Source: Musa acuminata AAA Group (taxonomy: Eukaryota > Streptophyta > Magnoliopsida > Zingiberales > Musaceae). From it: DNA of 64,000 bases. Positions 24,139 to 35,475 of this stretch are shown here, one piece after another. Both the position numbers and the translations under genes were made by a program. The DNA is taken from assembly GCF_036884655.1 (NCBI RefSeq), contig NC_088356.1, positions 17,292,001-17,356,000 of the forward strand, read 5' to 3'. The notes beneath the pieces were generated by a model. The model was not told where the DNA came from. It saw only the letters and a program-made list of their open reading frames with translations, and made no database searches. Positions within the stretch are counted from its first letter, which is position 1; every line of letters begins with the position of its first letter.

Positions 24139-25087
24139 ATGACTCATTTCGGCTTTCAAGAGGGACTTTCTCTCATTCATCCTCTCTTTTTCAATGGGAC
24201 ATACTACACTAATTAGAAAACTCGAATGAGAGTTTTCTTGCTTTCGATTGATTTAAATTTATGGAATATGGTCAAAAATAGATTTCAAAGGTCTTCTCTT
24301 CCAATGAATGATTGGAATGATTTGGAGAAGAAGACGTTTTCTCTAAATGCTAGAACTATGAATGCTCTATTTTGTACCTTAGACAAAAACGAATTCAATC
24401 GAGTTTCTTTGTGCGAAATGACTTTCGATATTTGGCACATTCTTGAAACCACACACAAAGGCACTAGTAGATTAAAAGTTTTGAAGATTAATCTTTTAAT
24501 ACATGATTTCGAATTGTTTCATATGAAACCAAGCAAAATCATTGGAGACATGTACACCCATTTTATGGATGTCATCAATGGTCTAAAATCACTTGGTAAA
24601 AGTTTTTTTGGATTTTGAACTTATAAACAAAATTTTATGTTCTCTTTCTAAAGATTAGGATTCAAAAGTAACTACCATACAAGAGGTTAAAAACCTAAAT
24701 AACCTTCCACTCGAAGAACTAATTGGGTCTTTAATGACTTATGAAATGAACAATGTGGTAAAAAAGGAACTCGAGAACCACCTTCCAAAGAACAGAAAGT
24801 ATTTCAGACTAAGAACAATTGAAGACCACTCGAGCATAAGCTCAAGTGATGATGGTGAACTTGAACTCATCACTATGAAATTTAAAAAGTTCATGAAACA
24901 AAAATTAAAGAACAAAAAGAACGTAACTACTTGCTATGAACACAAGAAGAGAGAAGAACTTTGGGATAAATCAAGCTACTCCGAAGATGAGGAGAAAATC
25001 AACAAAGGCGAGGTGGCAAACTATGCCTTAACGGCTTTCAATGATGAGGTAATCAAAATGTCCTTAATTTATTTCGAAATTACATAA
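24139..25087 (+). pseudogene. Element B gag, broken and lacking the zinc knuckle
   Basis: Starts at ATG 24139. A TAG near 24207 replaces the Trp of the conserved YxYWK motif. A T-run near 24603-24609 shifts the frame, splitting the ORF into 24226-24618 and 24734-25087. Conserved blocks include MRVFLLSIDLNLWNMV, NARTMNALFCTLDKNEF and GDMYTHFMDVINGLKSLGKS. At the knuckle position only CYEHKK remains before an acidic KSSYSEDEE segment; the His and last Cys are gone. The ORF ends YFEIT, as in N and E. Confidence 0.88.
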
Positions 25088-26812
25088 TTCTTTTCATGAG
25101 TTATTTATAATTTAGTGTAGAATTAATTTTCTTGAAAATTACATGTTTAGTAATAAAAATGTAAAAAATTAGGAATCATACTTATCATTCTAGTAATTTT
25201 GAAAATAATCATAAAAATTACATGTTTATGATAAACAAAATGATTTTGATTAAAAATGCCTTATGAAATCATGTTTGATGATATCATGCCTAATAAATTT
25301 ATTTTTTGAAATTATGCATGATGATTTGAAGTAATGATGAGTTATGGGTAATTTATGATTTATTGATCTTGATGATTTTTTATCTTTCCATTTTAAATGT
25401 TGATGTATTGTTTTCATATGAAAAACTTGAGCATGCTTATATGAAACAAATCACATGAATTACAACAACTAAAAAGAGAAAAGTATTTTTCTTGAAATTT
25501 TCTTTTTCTCTATCTTATCAATTTTTCACTAAGAGATTAATAAAGTTATTTATGTCATGTCATTTTGAATCTCTTGAAAGTAATTTTGATGATTTGATGA
25601 TTTGAATTTGAATGAGCTTTATCTTGATTTTTTAAAATTTATAACTTGAGATTTCTTATGCATGAATCAAGATATTATATCATTTGATCTCCTAAGAATT
25701 CTTTTCATTATTTATTTAAGAGGAGATTTGTTAAAATGAATCATGGTGTCTCTTGATATTCATAATTTATCTTCATTATTTGTGTATCTCATCACCAAAA
25801 TTCTCTTGATATTTTTTATGTGATGATATGAAATTATGCATGAAAATCTCTTGATATTATTTTGATGCATACAAATGAGAAGTTATGATCATGCATGGTA
25901 TGATATAATTTGACAAATTGATACCATCATGATGTGAAATATTTATGATTTGGAATGATGCATGCAATACTTATGCTTTTTATTATGATGATATATATGA
26001 TGTATTGCATATGATGTGAATCATGATTGAAATTGCTTTGACTTGAATTCAAGGTTTATCTCAATTATAGCATTTTGAAATAAGAATGAATACTTTACCT
26101 TTGTCATGATTTGAAAATCGTTGTAAAAGGAAAAAGAACTATAAAACTGTATTCTTCCCTTCTTTTTGGTAATGACAAAGGGGGAGAAATACTGCTAGCT
26201 CAAACATTGCAAAGGAAGCAAATATTTGCTAGCTTACATTTTACAAGGAGAAAAACTGGATACCTTGAACATCACCAAAATTTGCATGATGTAAAATTTA
26301 CTAGAATTGCTAGCTTATGATCTAAAGAGAAGCAAATAGTTGTTATCTCAAAAGAAGCAAAAGTTCTACCTTACCTATCTCAAGAAGCAAAACATGCTAA
26401 CTTGCACATCCAAAAAAATTTACGAACTTACATATTTCAAGAAGCAAGAGTTGCTTTCTTGAACATCTCAAAATTGCTAGCTTGCATATTTTAAAATACT
26501 ATAAAATTTTTGCTAGATTGCATGATGATAAAAGTTGATATTATGTTTTTCATACAATGATTTAAATTTATGTCTCAAACACTTGATAGTTAGAACTTCT
26601 CCTTCTTGTTGATAACAAAGGGGGAGAAGTATGATCATGTTATGCATGATGACGTGTTGTAATTATTCATGATAAAATTTGCAACGACTTAAATTCAGCT
26701 TAAATTCAATGTTCTATTAATATGGCATATTGATAGGGGGAGTTTGTTTAAACTCCAGGAGTTAAGGTTAATTCCGTCATCAATTGGTTGTCATCATCAA
26801 AATGAGGGAGAT
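25088..26812 (+). other. Element B non-coding region
   Basis: AT-rich with no pol remnants. It contains PPT-like tracts AAAGGGGGAGAA at 26177-26188 and 26617-26628, a GCTAGC-rich degenerate repeat array (about 26190-26520), and the terminal PPT, decayed to AAAATGAGGGAGAT, just before 26813. Confidence 0.85.
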
Positions 26813-28393
26813 TGTTGAATCTCAGATATTGATAATAAAACCAATTGATAAGTGTTTATGATTTAATCTATATTTTAAGTGATGCAAGATGCTTCAATCA
26901 GGAAGAGAATATTAAAGTAGGAAGAATCATGTTGGGCCGGAGGAAAACGTGTTAGACGATTGGACGTCGGGCCAGAGGATCAGTCAACGTAACGAAAGAA
27001 GGCTTCGGGCCATGGATTCGGGCATTGGGCCAAAAAGAGTGGATATTGCACCGAGGATATCGGAGTTGCGGAGGTCAACTGGCTGATTGGGCAATAGGCC
27101 GCAAGAGAGGACGATGCGCCGAAGAATCGGACGAAGCGTCGATGGACCAATGTTATGCCGGACAATATGATTTATGCTTAGTAATAATTGTCTAGATCGA
27201 AGTATATTTTTGTGTGTGTAGGATTAACTATGATAGCAAGGCATAAAGCAAAATGAAGTCTCAGAGTCAAGAACATGATTTCGTTGGGAGTTCGAGAGTT
27301 CATCGGAAGTCCGGATGTTCATCGGAAGTTCTGCCGGAACCAACCGAGAAGTCCAGGAGCTTGCCAAAGAAGCTCATCGAAACTTGCCAAGAAGATCATC
27401 GTGAAGTTCAAGAGCTTGCCGAAAGTCCGTCGGAACATTACCGAGAGATCGTCGGAAGTTCGCCGGAAAGATCACCAAAAGCTCGCCAAAAGAAATCAGA
27501 TTTATCTTGCTTAGAATATGTCATAGGAATCATAGTTAACACATAATTAGAGTTGGGATTATGAGGTAATCCCATCAACTCTAATAGGGGCCAATTGGGC
27601 ATGAAGCTGGATTGGTTTGGGCTGGATTCAAGGCCCAACCAAGGTGCTGAAACCCTGGCCGACGGTGGCACTGCTTGGGGAATAGCATCCCAGGATTCCT
27701 GAGTAGTGGTACCATTGGCAATAATGCTACCAGTGGTGGTACCGCCCCTGTTCGATGGTGGTACCGCCCAGTACCAAATCCTGCGATAGTAGTATTGCCC
27801 AAGACCGACGGTGGTACCGCCAGTACCTAGGAAACCTGGGATGAGACCTTTTTAGGCTCCAAGTTTAAATCAACTTGAAGCCTATAAATACCCCTCTCAT
27901 CCCTAGTTAATATACATAAGCATAGAGAATTTAAAGAGGGAAAAACACTGTTGTAATCTCTTGTGAGATTCTTCCTCTTCTAGTTTAAGTGTTAGAATAG
28001 TTTGAGAGAGGAGTGAGTGCTTGTAAGGGTTGTCTCCTAAACCCGGTAAAAGGAGAAGAGGGGTGTAAGAAGGAGGTTAATCTTTGCCTATTAAAGGAAG
28101 ATTAATAGTAGATGCCGGTGGCCTCGACGGAAAAGGAATTGGAGGAGTGGATGTAGGTCACGACGACCGAACCACTATAAATTGGTTTGCATTTCTGTTT
28201 TGCCATTTATCTTAACTGCAAGCTGCCTTCCTTACTTTATATCAACTACACTTCTGTATGCTTTCAATTTAAAGATCTTTCCGAAATGGTTTTCGTAGAA
28301 ATCAGATTTTATCATACGAAGGTTTTTCTAACCGATGTAATTTTTACTGCTACACTAATTCACCCCCCTCTTAGTGCCGACTCATTTCTAATA
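26813..28393 (+). repeat. 3' LTR of element B
   Basis: Starts TGTTGAATCTCAG and ends TTCTAATA, so the terminal CA has become TA. It holds the GGAAG-rich array (27290-27495), palindrome array (27660-27822) and TATA box TATAAATA at 27883-27890. It is uninterrupted and gives the reference for the N insertion point. Confidence 0.9.
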
Positions 28394-30130
28394 GTATCGA
28401 CCTTGCCTTTTAAGAAATCATTCTTAATTAGAAAAGAACTAAGTCTCTTATACCAAACCCTTGAGGCTTGTTTCATGGTCACTAGGTCTAGGAACATGCT
28501 TCCACATCTCATTTCTCTCAAATTGATTTAACTCCTCATGTATTGTAAAAACTCATGATTCATCTTTTAGAACATTGTAAATGCATTTTGATTCAATTTA
28601 AGACAAAAAGGTCACATTTACACAAAAATTTTTAAAAGAAGGAGTTTGAACACCTTTTGATGTAACCCAAATGATTAACTCCTTAGGATGAGCATTTACA
28701 TACTTCTATTCCTTAAGTAAAAATTCTTTGGAGGTAGATGCATCCAAATTACTAGAAAGAGGAGAATTTTTATTTAAATTCAAAGTATTAAAATTAAAAT
28801 TATTATCAAATTTATTTTTAAAAATTTAAAAATCTCATTAAAAATAACATGGATGGATTCCTTAATAACTAATGTTCTTTTATGGAAAACATGAAAAAAT
28901 TTAGAAATTGAGAAATATTTAAGAAAGATACCTTCATCGGATTTTTCATCAAATTTTTCTAGGACATCCTTTTCATTTAGAATAAAGCATTTGCAACCAA
29001 ATACTTTGAAATATAAAATATTATGTCATTTATTATTCCTCAATTCATAATTCATATGGAGTTTTAGATAGGAGAGGTCTTATAAGAGCCCTGTTCATGA
29101 TATAACATGTCGTGTTAATGGCTTCGGCCTAAAAATATTTTGGTAGACTATGTTCGTTTAATATGGTTCTTACTATCTCTTACAAACTCCTATTTTTTCT
29201 CTCAACAACTCTATTTTGTCATAAATTTCTTAGAATAAAGAAGTTATGGTTATACCCATTTAAATCATAAAAAATTTGAAAGTCATAGTTTTGAAATTCA
29301 ACACCATGATCACTTCGAATAGAAGAAATCATAAAACCCCTTTCATTTTAAACTGGTTTACAAAATTTCAAAAAATATTTAAAGCAATCAAAGTATATCC
29401 AAGTATATATATTATAATCATTAACTATTATAAAAACATATTTACTACCTACTAAACTTGTGATATCAATTGTTCCAAATAAATCCATATGGATTAATTG
29501 TAGTGGTCTAAAGGTGCTTATTTGATTTTTAGATTTAAAACTATTTTTTATTTATTTATCTAGTTATCATGCATCACAAACTGTCTTTGACAAATTTGAT
29601 ACTAGGCATTCCTCTTACGAGTTTTCTAGTTGAAATATTTAAGATTAGTTTTATGCTAGCATGACCTAGTCTTCTATGCCAAAGCTATGCATCATAATTT
29701 AAAATCAAAAAATATGTTTCATCACAAAAATCATCTATATCAGTAGTATATATATTATTATTTATTAAGACAATCACAGATCTATTTTTGTGTGGCACTA
29801 CTATTATGCAAGTATTAGATTCAAATTTGATGATATATCCTTTATCACACAATTGACTAATGCTTAGTAGATTATATTTTAAATCATCTACTAACACATC
29901 TTCAATCAAGAGGTTTGATGTATTACCTATGATTCATTTGCCAATAATTTTTCCTTGTTGTTGTCTCCGAAGGTGACATATTCTTAGTTTTGGCTAATGA
30001 GTTTAGAGAAATGTATTGGATCTCCAATCATGTGCCTTAAGCATCCACTATTAAGGTACTATCTCTTACTTTTAGCTTTTGATTGTAAACACATCTATAA
30101 GAAAAGAGGTTTTCTTTTGGGTACCTATTT
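28394..30130 (-). pseudogene. Element A pol: protease, integrase and RT start, broken
   Basis: Minus-strand Copia pol with many stops, continuing the RT cut at 10169. Going 5' to 3' (right to left): protease with NSGC in place of DSGC near 30044-30055, so the catalytic Asp is changed; the pre-integrase block DDLKYNLLSISQLCDKGY (29685-29909); the integrase core with HMDLFG near 29480-29500; and a degenerate integrase C-terminal and RT N-terminal region. It cannot make a working polyprotein. Confidence 0.82.
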
Positions 30131-30582
30131 AACTTTGGGTCCCTCATAAATAGATCTACTTATCTTGACTATTGGCATTGGGTTATTTATGATCTCTTTA
30201 GGAACCCAAACTAATTTGTGTGAGCTATATTTTCTAATTAAACATTTATAGGCAACATGTCTATATCTATGATAAAAATTATATTTATTTTCATGAGAAA
30301 TATGTAATGTGGGTCCTTTAACAAATAAAGTTGGTTTTTGTTGAGTGTTGCTACTTACAAAACTGATTCCTACTTTTCTATGTATATGATATTTGTTAGT
30401 AAGGATCATGTTTAAAGATTTGTTTCCAATTTTAAAATTTTTCAATATTTGTTGTAATACTACATTTTCCTTCTTAAGTGAATCTAACTCTTCACATTTA
30501 GTGTAAGGAGTTAACAAGCATTTATCATGCTTATTTTTTTAATTTTTAAATTTATTAGAAAGAGAAGTATGATCTTTTTTTT
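30131..30582 (-). pseudogene. Element A gag C-terminal part
   Basis: A partly open frame (30125-30517) with a coiled-coil-like SLKKENVVLQQILKNFKIG and the second cysteine-histidine motif region near the protease, with the cysteines lost (NKYNFYHRYRHVAYKC). It corresponds to the last third of the element D gag. Homology stops at about 30582, so the N-terminal gag and the 5' LTR of A are missing. Confidence 0.75.
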
Positions 30583-30596
30583 AAATAAGTATGATC

Positions 30597-30805
30597 CTTT
30601 TGGCCCGATGCTTAGGCTCATGCCACGAAGTCTATCTTCCGGCATGACGTCTAATTTTCTAATATGATGCTCTTCGGCCAACATCTAATTCTCCTGCTTC
30701 AATCGATTTATTTTTCCATGATTGAAGTTAGTTCTATATCACTCAAACGCTCATTAAATCATAACTTTATCAGTTGATTTCATCATCAAAATCTGAGATT
30801 CACCA
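30597..30805 (-). repeat. Truncated LTR at the junction of elements A and C
   Basis: About 209 bp matching the 5' (sense) end of the Sirevirus LTRs, with GGCCCGATGC and TCATTAAATCATAA in the same order as in element E. It ends TTCACCA (TTCAACA elsewhere) and is followed by the PPT ATCTCCCCGTTTTT (minus). The TATA box, palindrome array and outer LTR end are deleted. Confidence 0.75.
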
Positions 30806-32019
30806 ATCTCCCCGTTTTTTATGATGATAACCAATTAATAATAGAGTTTTAGCTATAACTCCCCTTGTCTATATGACATATTGAAATAAACTTGAATTCA
30901 AAAAATGATATCTTTTGAGTTCAAGTCAAAACATTTTCAATGATAATGACTTTCACGTCATAGTTAAAATATCATTGCATACATCATAAAATCATGAGTA
31001 TTACATGCATAATTTAAAATCATCAAAATTTTAAAATATCAAAATATATGCATGATTCTAAAATATTAAAAATTTTAAATAATCATTACTTCTCAAATCA
31101 TCATAACTTCTCGCCCTTTGTTATCAACAAAAGTGTAAATCTTTTACTTCTCTTTAAAGTATGCAAGCTAGCAAGTTGTTGTCTCTCTTTGAGATATGTA
31201 GGCTAGCAAGTTATTGTTTCTCTTGAGATGTGCAAGTTTGTAAGTTTTTGCTTCTTTTTGAAATGTGTAAGCTAGCAAATTTTACTTTCCTTTTGAGATG
31301 TACAAGTTAGCAAGTTTTGCTTCTTTTTGAAATGTGCAAACTAGCAAATTTTTTACTTCTCTTTTAAGATGTGCAAGCTAGCAATTCTTTCTCTCCCTTT
31401 GTCATTGTCAAAAAGATAGGAAGGATATAATGGTAAAAAATTTATATTAATGTTCCAATCATCACATGAAAGATATCAAAGATAAGTTTAAATTATGAAA
31501 GATCAATTTGATGATGAGGTATAAATGTCATAAACATAAAGGAGTCATATGAAATAAACAAATCTCAAGTTATGAATATCGAAAGATTGTGACTCATTTT
31601 AATAAGTGTCCACTTTAGTAAAAAGAAAAAAATTATATGAGAACAAATATTAAGAAATCTTGATTCATATAAAAAATCTCAAGTTATAATTTCGAGAAAT
31701 TTAAAAAAAAAATCATGATTTATTTAGATAATTTTTCTTTTTAATAAATAGCAAAAAGAATCATTGGAGATTAAATAGTAAAATATAATAAACCAGTCTT
31801 GAATACTGAGAAATCAAGAAAAAGATCATGATTCATTTAGATAAATCTCATTCAAATTTAATTTATTAAATCATCAAAATCACTTTCTTAGTTCAAGAGA
31901 TTAAAAAAAATAACATAAATAGATTCATCACTAAGGATCTGTATGATAAAAACTCGATAAGCTTTAGAGATAATTTTTTTTTAAAAAAAAATATATTTCT
32001 TTTTAGTTTCAATTCATGT
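30806..32019 (-). other. Element C non-coding region
   Basis: AT-rich, with a GCAAGCTAGCAA-type repeat array at about 31150-31390 and a short PPT-like tract. Equivalent to the non-coding 3' region of A, N and E. Confidence 0.75.
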
Positions 32020-33010
32020 GATTGATTTCATACTGGCATGCCCTAGTCTTCTATACTAGAGCCATGCCATTTAAAACCAAAAAATGAGTTCCGTCGTGAT
32101 AAAGATCAATAGTATAACACATTAAATAATAAAATATCTTCAATCAAAAGATTTGATTTTTACTAATAATTCTAATTCCAATGATCTTTCCGTTATTATT
32201 ATTATTTCAGTTAGTGAGCTTTGTGAAGTGTGTTGGATCTTCAGTCATATACCTTGAGCATCCATTATCAAGACATTATCTTTTGTTCATAGCTTTTGAT
32301 TGTAGATATTTCTACAAGAAAAATAGATTTATTCTAGGTACCCATTTAACTTTAAGTCCTTCATTATTAGATATACCTCAACTTTTGGCATAAAACCATT
32401 TATGATTCCTTTAGGAACTCAAACTAATTTATGAGAGCTATACTTTTTAAATAACTATTTATATGTATAATGATCACATCTACTATAAAAATTATATTTA
32501 TCTTTAGGAGAAACATGTAATGTAGGTCACAAAGCTGATTCATTCCTTTCTACGTATATGACCTTTATTAGCAAGAATCATGATTAATGATTTATTACTA
32601 ATTTTAATTTTTTCTAATATTTGTTGTAATAACAAATATTCCTTTTTGCATGACTCTAACTATTCACATTTAGTACAAGGTATTAATAAGTATTTATCAT
32701 ACTCATTTTTAAATTTATCAAATTCATTAGAGAGACATATATGATCATTTTTTAGTAATTTATATTTTTTACTAATTCATTTAAATTTATCATATATATC
32801 ATGAAATATATTAAATAATTAATTATAAGGTAAAGGGGTTTCGGTTGAGTCATATGCCTTGTCGTTGAGAGCCATCAAAGCGTAATTTGTCACCTCATCT
32901 TCTATGGTTGGCTCTTCATCTTTTGATACATTTAATTTATCCCAAATCACATTGAGTACTTTCTTCTTCTTTTGTGCTAGTTCTTTTTTAGTCATGGACA
33001 GTAATATCAC
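32020..33010 (-). pseudogene. Element C: protease and gag C-terminal remnants
   Basis: Minus-strand homology to the 29650-30582 part of element A: degenerate protease (DNGC near 32265-32276 in place of DSGC), then gag C-terminal sequence. The last piece (32819-33010) reads KKKVLNVIWDKLN then an acidic block and NYALMALND, the segment just after the zinc knuckle in element D. RT, RNase H and integrase are deleted, as are the knuckle and N-terminal gag. Confidence 0.75.
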
Positions 33011-33012
33011 TC

Positions 33013-34190
33013 ATTTTTAAAATTTATTAATATAAATCGGAGGACCTATTTGTAAATATAGAAATTTCAAGGACTAAACTATTAAGTTGCAAAAAGGAAA
33101 AACACCAAAAATTTCGGTTTTATCCCACCGCCCTCCACGCTATCTGTTTCCCGTGAAACAGAGAGGAGCTGTGGGGCATGGGGAGAAGAAGAAGAGAGGG
33201 AAGAGGGAGAGGAGAGAGAGGTAGCTGCAGCAGCTAGGGCTGCAACACCTCTGTTTCCTGTAGGAGGAAATAGAGGAGTGCATGTGTGGGGCGTTGGGGA
33301 GGAGAAAGGAAGAAGAGGAGAAGAAGAAGAGGAGAGAGGAGGGAGGCTGCGGCAAAGGCTTCAGCGAGGAGGTGTGGAGCGTCGGGGAGGAGAAGGGAAG
33401 AAGAGGAGAAGAAGAGAAGGAGAAGAAGAAGAAGAGGAAGAGAAGAAGGAGAAGCGGGAGAAGAGGTTGTGACACCTCTGTTTCCTGCAGGAGGAAATAG
33501 AGGAGAGGGTGTGTGTGGCGCCTGGGAGGAGAAGGGAAGGAGAGGAGAAGAAGAGGAGGGAGGAGGAGGCTGCGGCACCTCTATTTCCCGCAGGAGGAAA
33601 TAGAAGAGAAGAGAGGCTGTGTGTCGGGGAAAAGAAGGGGAGGAAGGAGAAGAAGAAGAAGAAGGGAAGGAGAGGGAAGAAGAGAAGGGAAAGAAGAAGG
33701 GGCTGCGGCTATGGTGGTGGCAGCTGCAGCTAGAAGAGAAGAAGGAGAGGAAGAAGAGGAAGAGGGGAAGGTGGCTGCGGTAGCTACGGCAGCGGTGGTG
33801 GCAGCAGCAGCTGCTTTAGGGAAAGAGAGAGAAAGGAAAGGAAAAAAAAAAGGGGCTACGGTGGTGGCGGCTGCATTTGCAGCAGCTGTGTCTGCGAAAG
33901 AAGAGGAGGAAGAAGGCAGTGCGATGGAAGGGGCTGTAATTGTAGCAACGGCAACGGTGGTGGCTGCGGCAGTTGCGTTTGGGAAAAAAAAAAAAAAAAG
34001 GAATGAGAGTAAGGAAGAGCAGGTGAATGTGCCCCTATGTTCTCACGAGCTGCAGTTGTGGAGGAAGAAAGAAGATTGGAGCAAAAAACGAAAACAGGGA
34101 AAGGAGACAGAGGAAAAAATAAAAGAAGGATTCGGGCGCATAGTACGTAGTCAGCATCATCCGAATCAGATAAGTAAAGGGTAAACTTCT
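33013..34190. repeat. Purine-rich low-complexity region with repeated dyad modules
   Basis: The plus strand is dominated by GAAGAAGAG, GGAGGAGAAG and GGTGGCGGC-type runs, mainly 33160-34010. A module around CTCTGTTTCCTGCAGGAGG with AAATAGAGGAG recurs near 33247, 33472 and 33579, with a related copy near 33142. The long overlapping ORFs on both strands encode only Arg/Glu/Ala or Ser/Pro/Leu low-complexity peptides, so I do not call genes. The opening stretch (33040-33120) resembles non-coding sequence of a plant repeat. Confidence 0.7.
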
Positions 34191-35475
34191 TAAGTGGTTT
34201 CATATTACCTATAGTCATGAAATGGAAATACACTCTTTGTTCACCTGCCCAAGTGAAGATGATAGAAGAACACAGAAAGGACACCGGGAAAACCGTAGGT
34301 TCCCTTTGCTTTCCATACTAAACTACTTAAGGAACACCGGCTTTTGAATGCCCCTTGCCTTGCCAGTACCTTCACCTGAGCGAGGAGAGACATTTACATA
34401 ACAGTATTTAGGCACACCTTTTCAATCAGTTACAGACGAAACAGATGCTGGATGAGTTGGCTTAACACAGGAAGGATCTACTGTGCCTACGCTTAACCTT
34501 ACTCATGCTACCATTCCTTCAAACAAGCAAAGGAAAGCACCTTGCAAAAGAATATAAACCAAGAAACCTCTGTTATTACAAAAAGTTCCAGACTTGTTTG
34601 ACATCCGAATAACAAAGGGAGGAATTCGAATTATGATTTGATTCCATTCCAAAGCTCCTAATTCCCTAAAGTCAGTATAATAATTGGGGACGATTCCTTC
34701 TGCTTAAAGGTTTTAATCCCTCCTTTTTAATCCAACCCATTGGAGAATGAGGGTTGGCCTTGTTTCAGTCCGCACAGTAAGGTTAGTCTTCCGTCTGTCT
34801 TTCTTCAAAAGAATCGTATTTACGCCTCTGATTGATGAAGAATAGGAGATTGTTGAGCTGTTAAGTAAAAGTACGCGTCATAAGCTTTCAGTAAAGTAAG
34901 AAAGCCTCTAGGCAGATTTACCTATGTAACATTGGGGCGTAACGTGTCTTTGCCTATTTATATAACTTGAATAGGGTTAGGCCAGCCTCACTAAATTCCC
35001 TTTTCGATGCGGAATTACCGGTCTTAGGAATCTCTCTAGCTGCTACAAATCGTCCGCAAGCTTAGTAGGAGAGGCCCCTGCATGGAAAAGCTCCTTACGG
35101 ATTGTTATACCCTTCCTGCCCCAAGCACTTTTGGCTACGATTGTCGGGTTTCAGATATTCCCATAACAGTTGATTCACTAGCGAGTCCTCCAACAGCTCT
35201 TATTGGAAGAGAAAACACTATTATTAAGGGGGGCCCCTCTTCCTTAGGAGTAACAATGTAAACTTGATCAACAAACGACCATATTTTTAGCCCACTCGAC
35301 TTACCGGCCTTATGCCTCAGAAAAGGTAATATTCTCCAATATACTCTTTCTTTCTAGTTCGCCAGCAAGGCATTTTCCGAAGCAGGCAGGGTTAGAGCGG
35401 GGGAATTGGCCAATGCTAAGTGATCTCCTCGCCCAAATAAGGGTTTTTCTAAGAAGGATACAATAACGTGGCATT
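34191..35475. other. Mitochondrial-like DNA, segment 1
   Basis: Balanced base composition with the short purine/pyrimidine patches typical of plant mitochondrial intergenic DNA, unlike the retrotransposons around it. I recognise no complete mitochondrial gene. It ends with GCATT (35471-35475), duplicated at 46342-46346 by element D; the same kind of sequence resumes there. The left border with the purine-rich region is approximate. Confidence 0.45.

Noticed and set aside
24090..26812. Possible pol remnants in the interior of B
   Set aside because: No RT, RNase H or integrase motif was found in any frame after the gag end at 25087.
33278..34184. Several long ORFs on both strands in the purine-rich region, up to 223 codons
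   Set aside because: Peptides are Arg/Glu/Gly/Ala or Ser/Pro/Leu low-complexity in all frames, with no domain and no gene context; stop codons are simply rare in such sequence.
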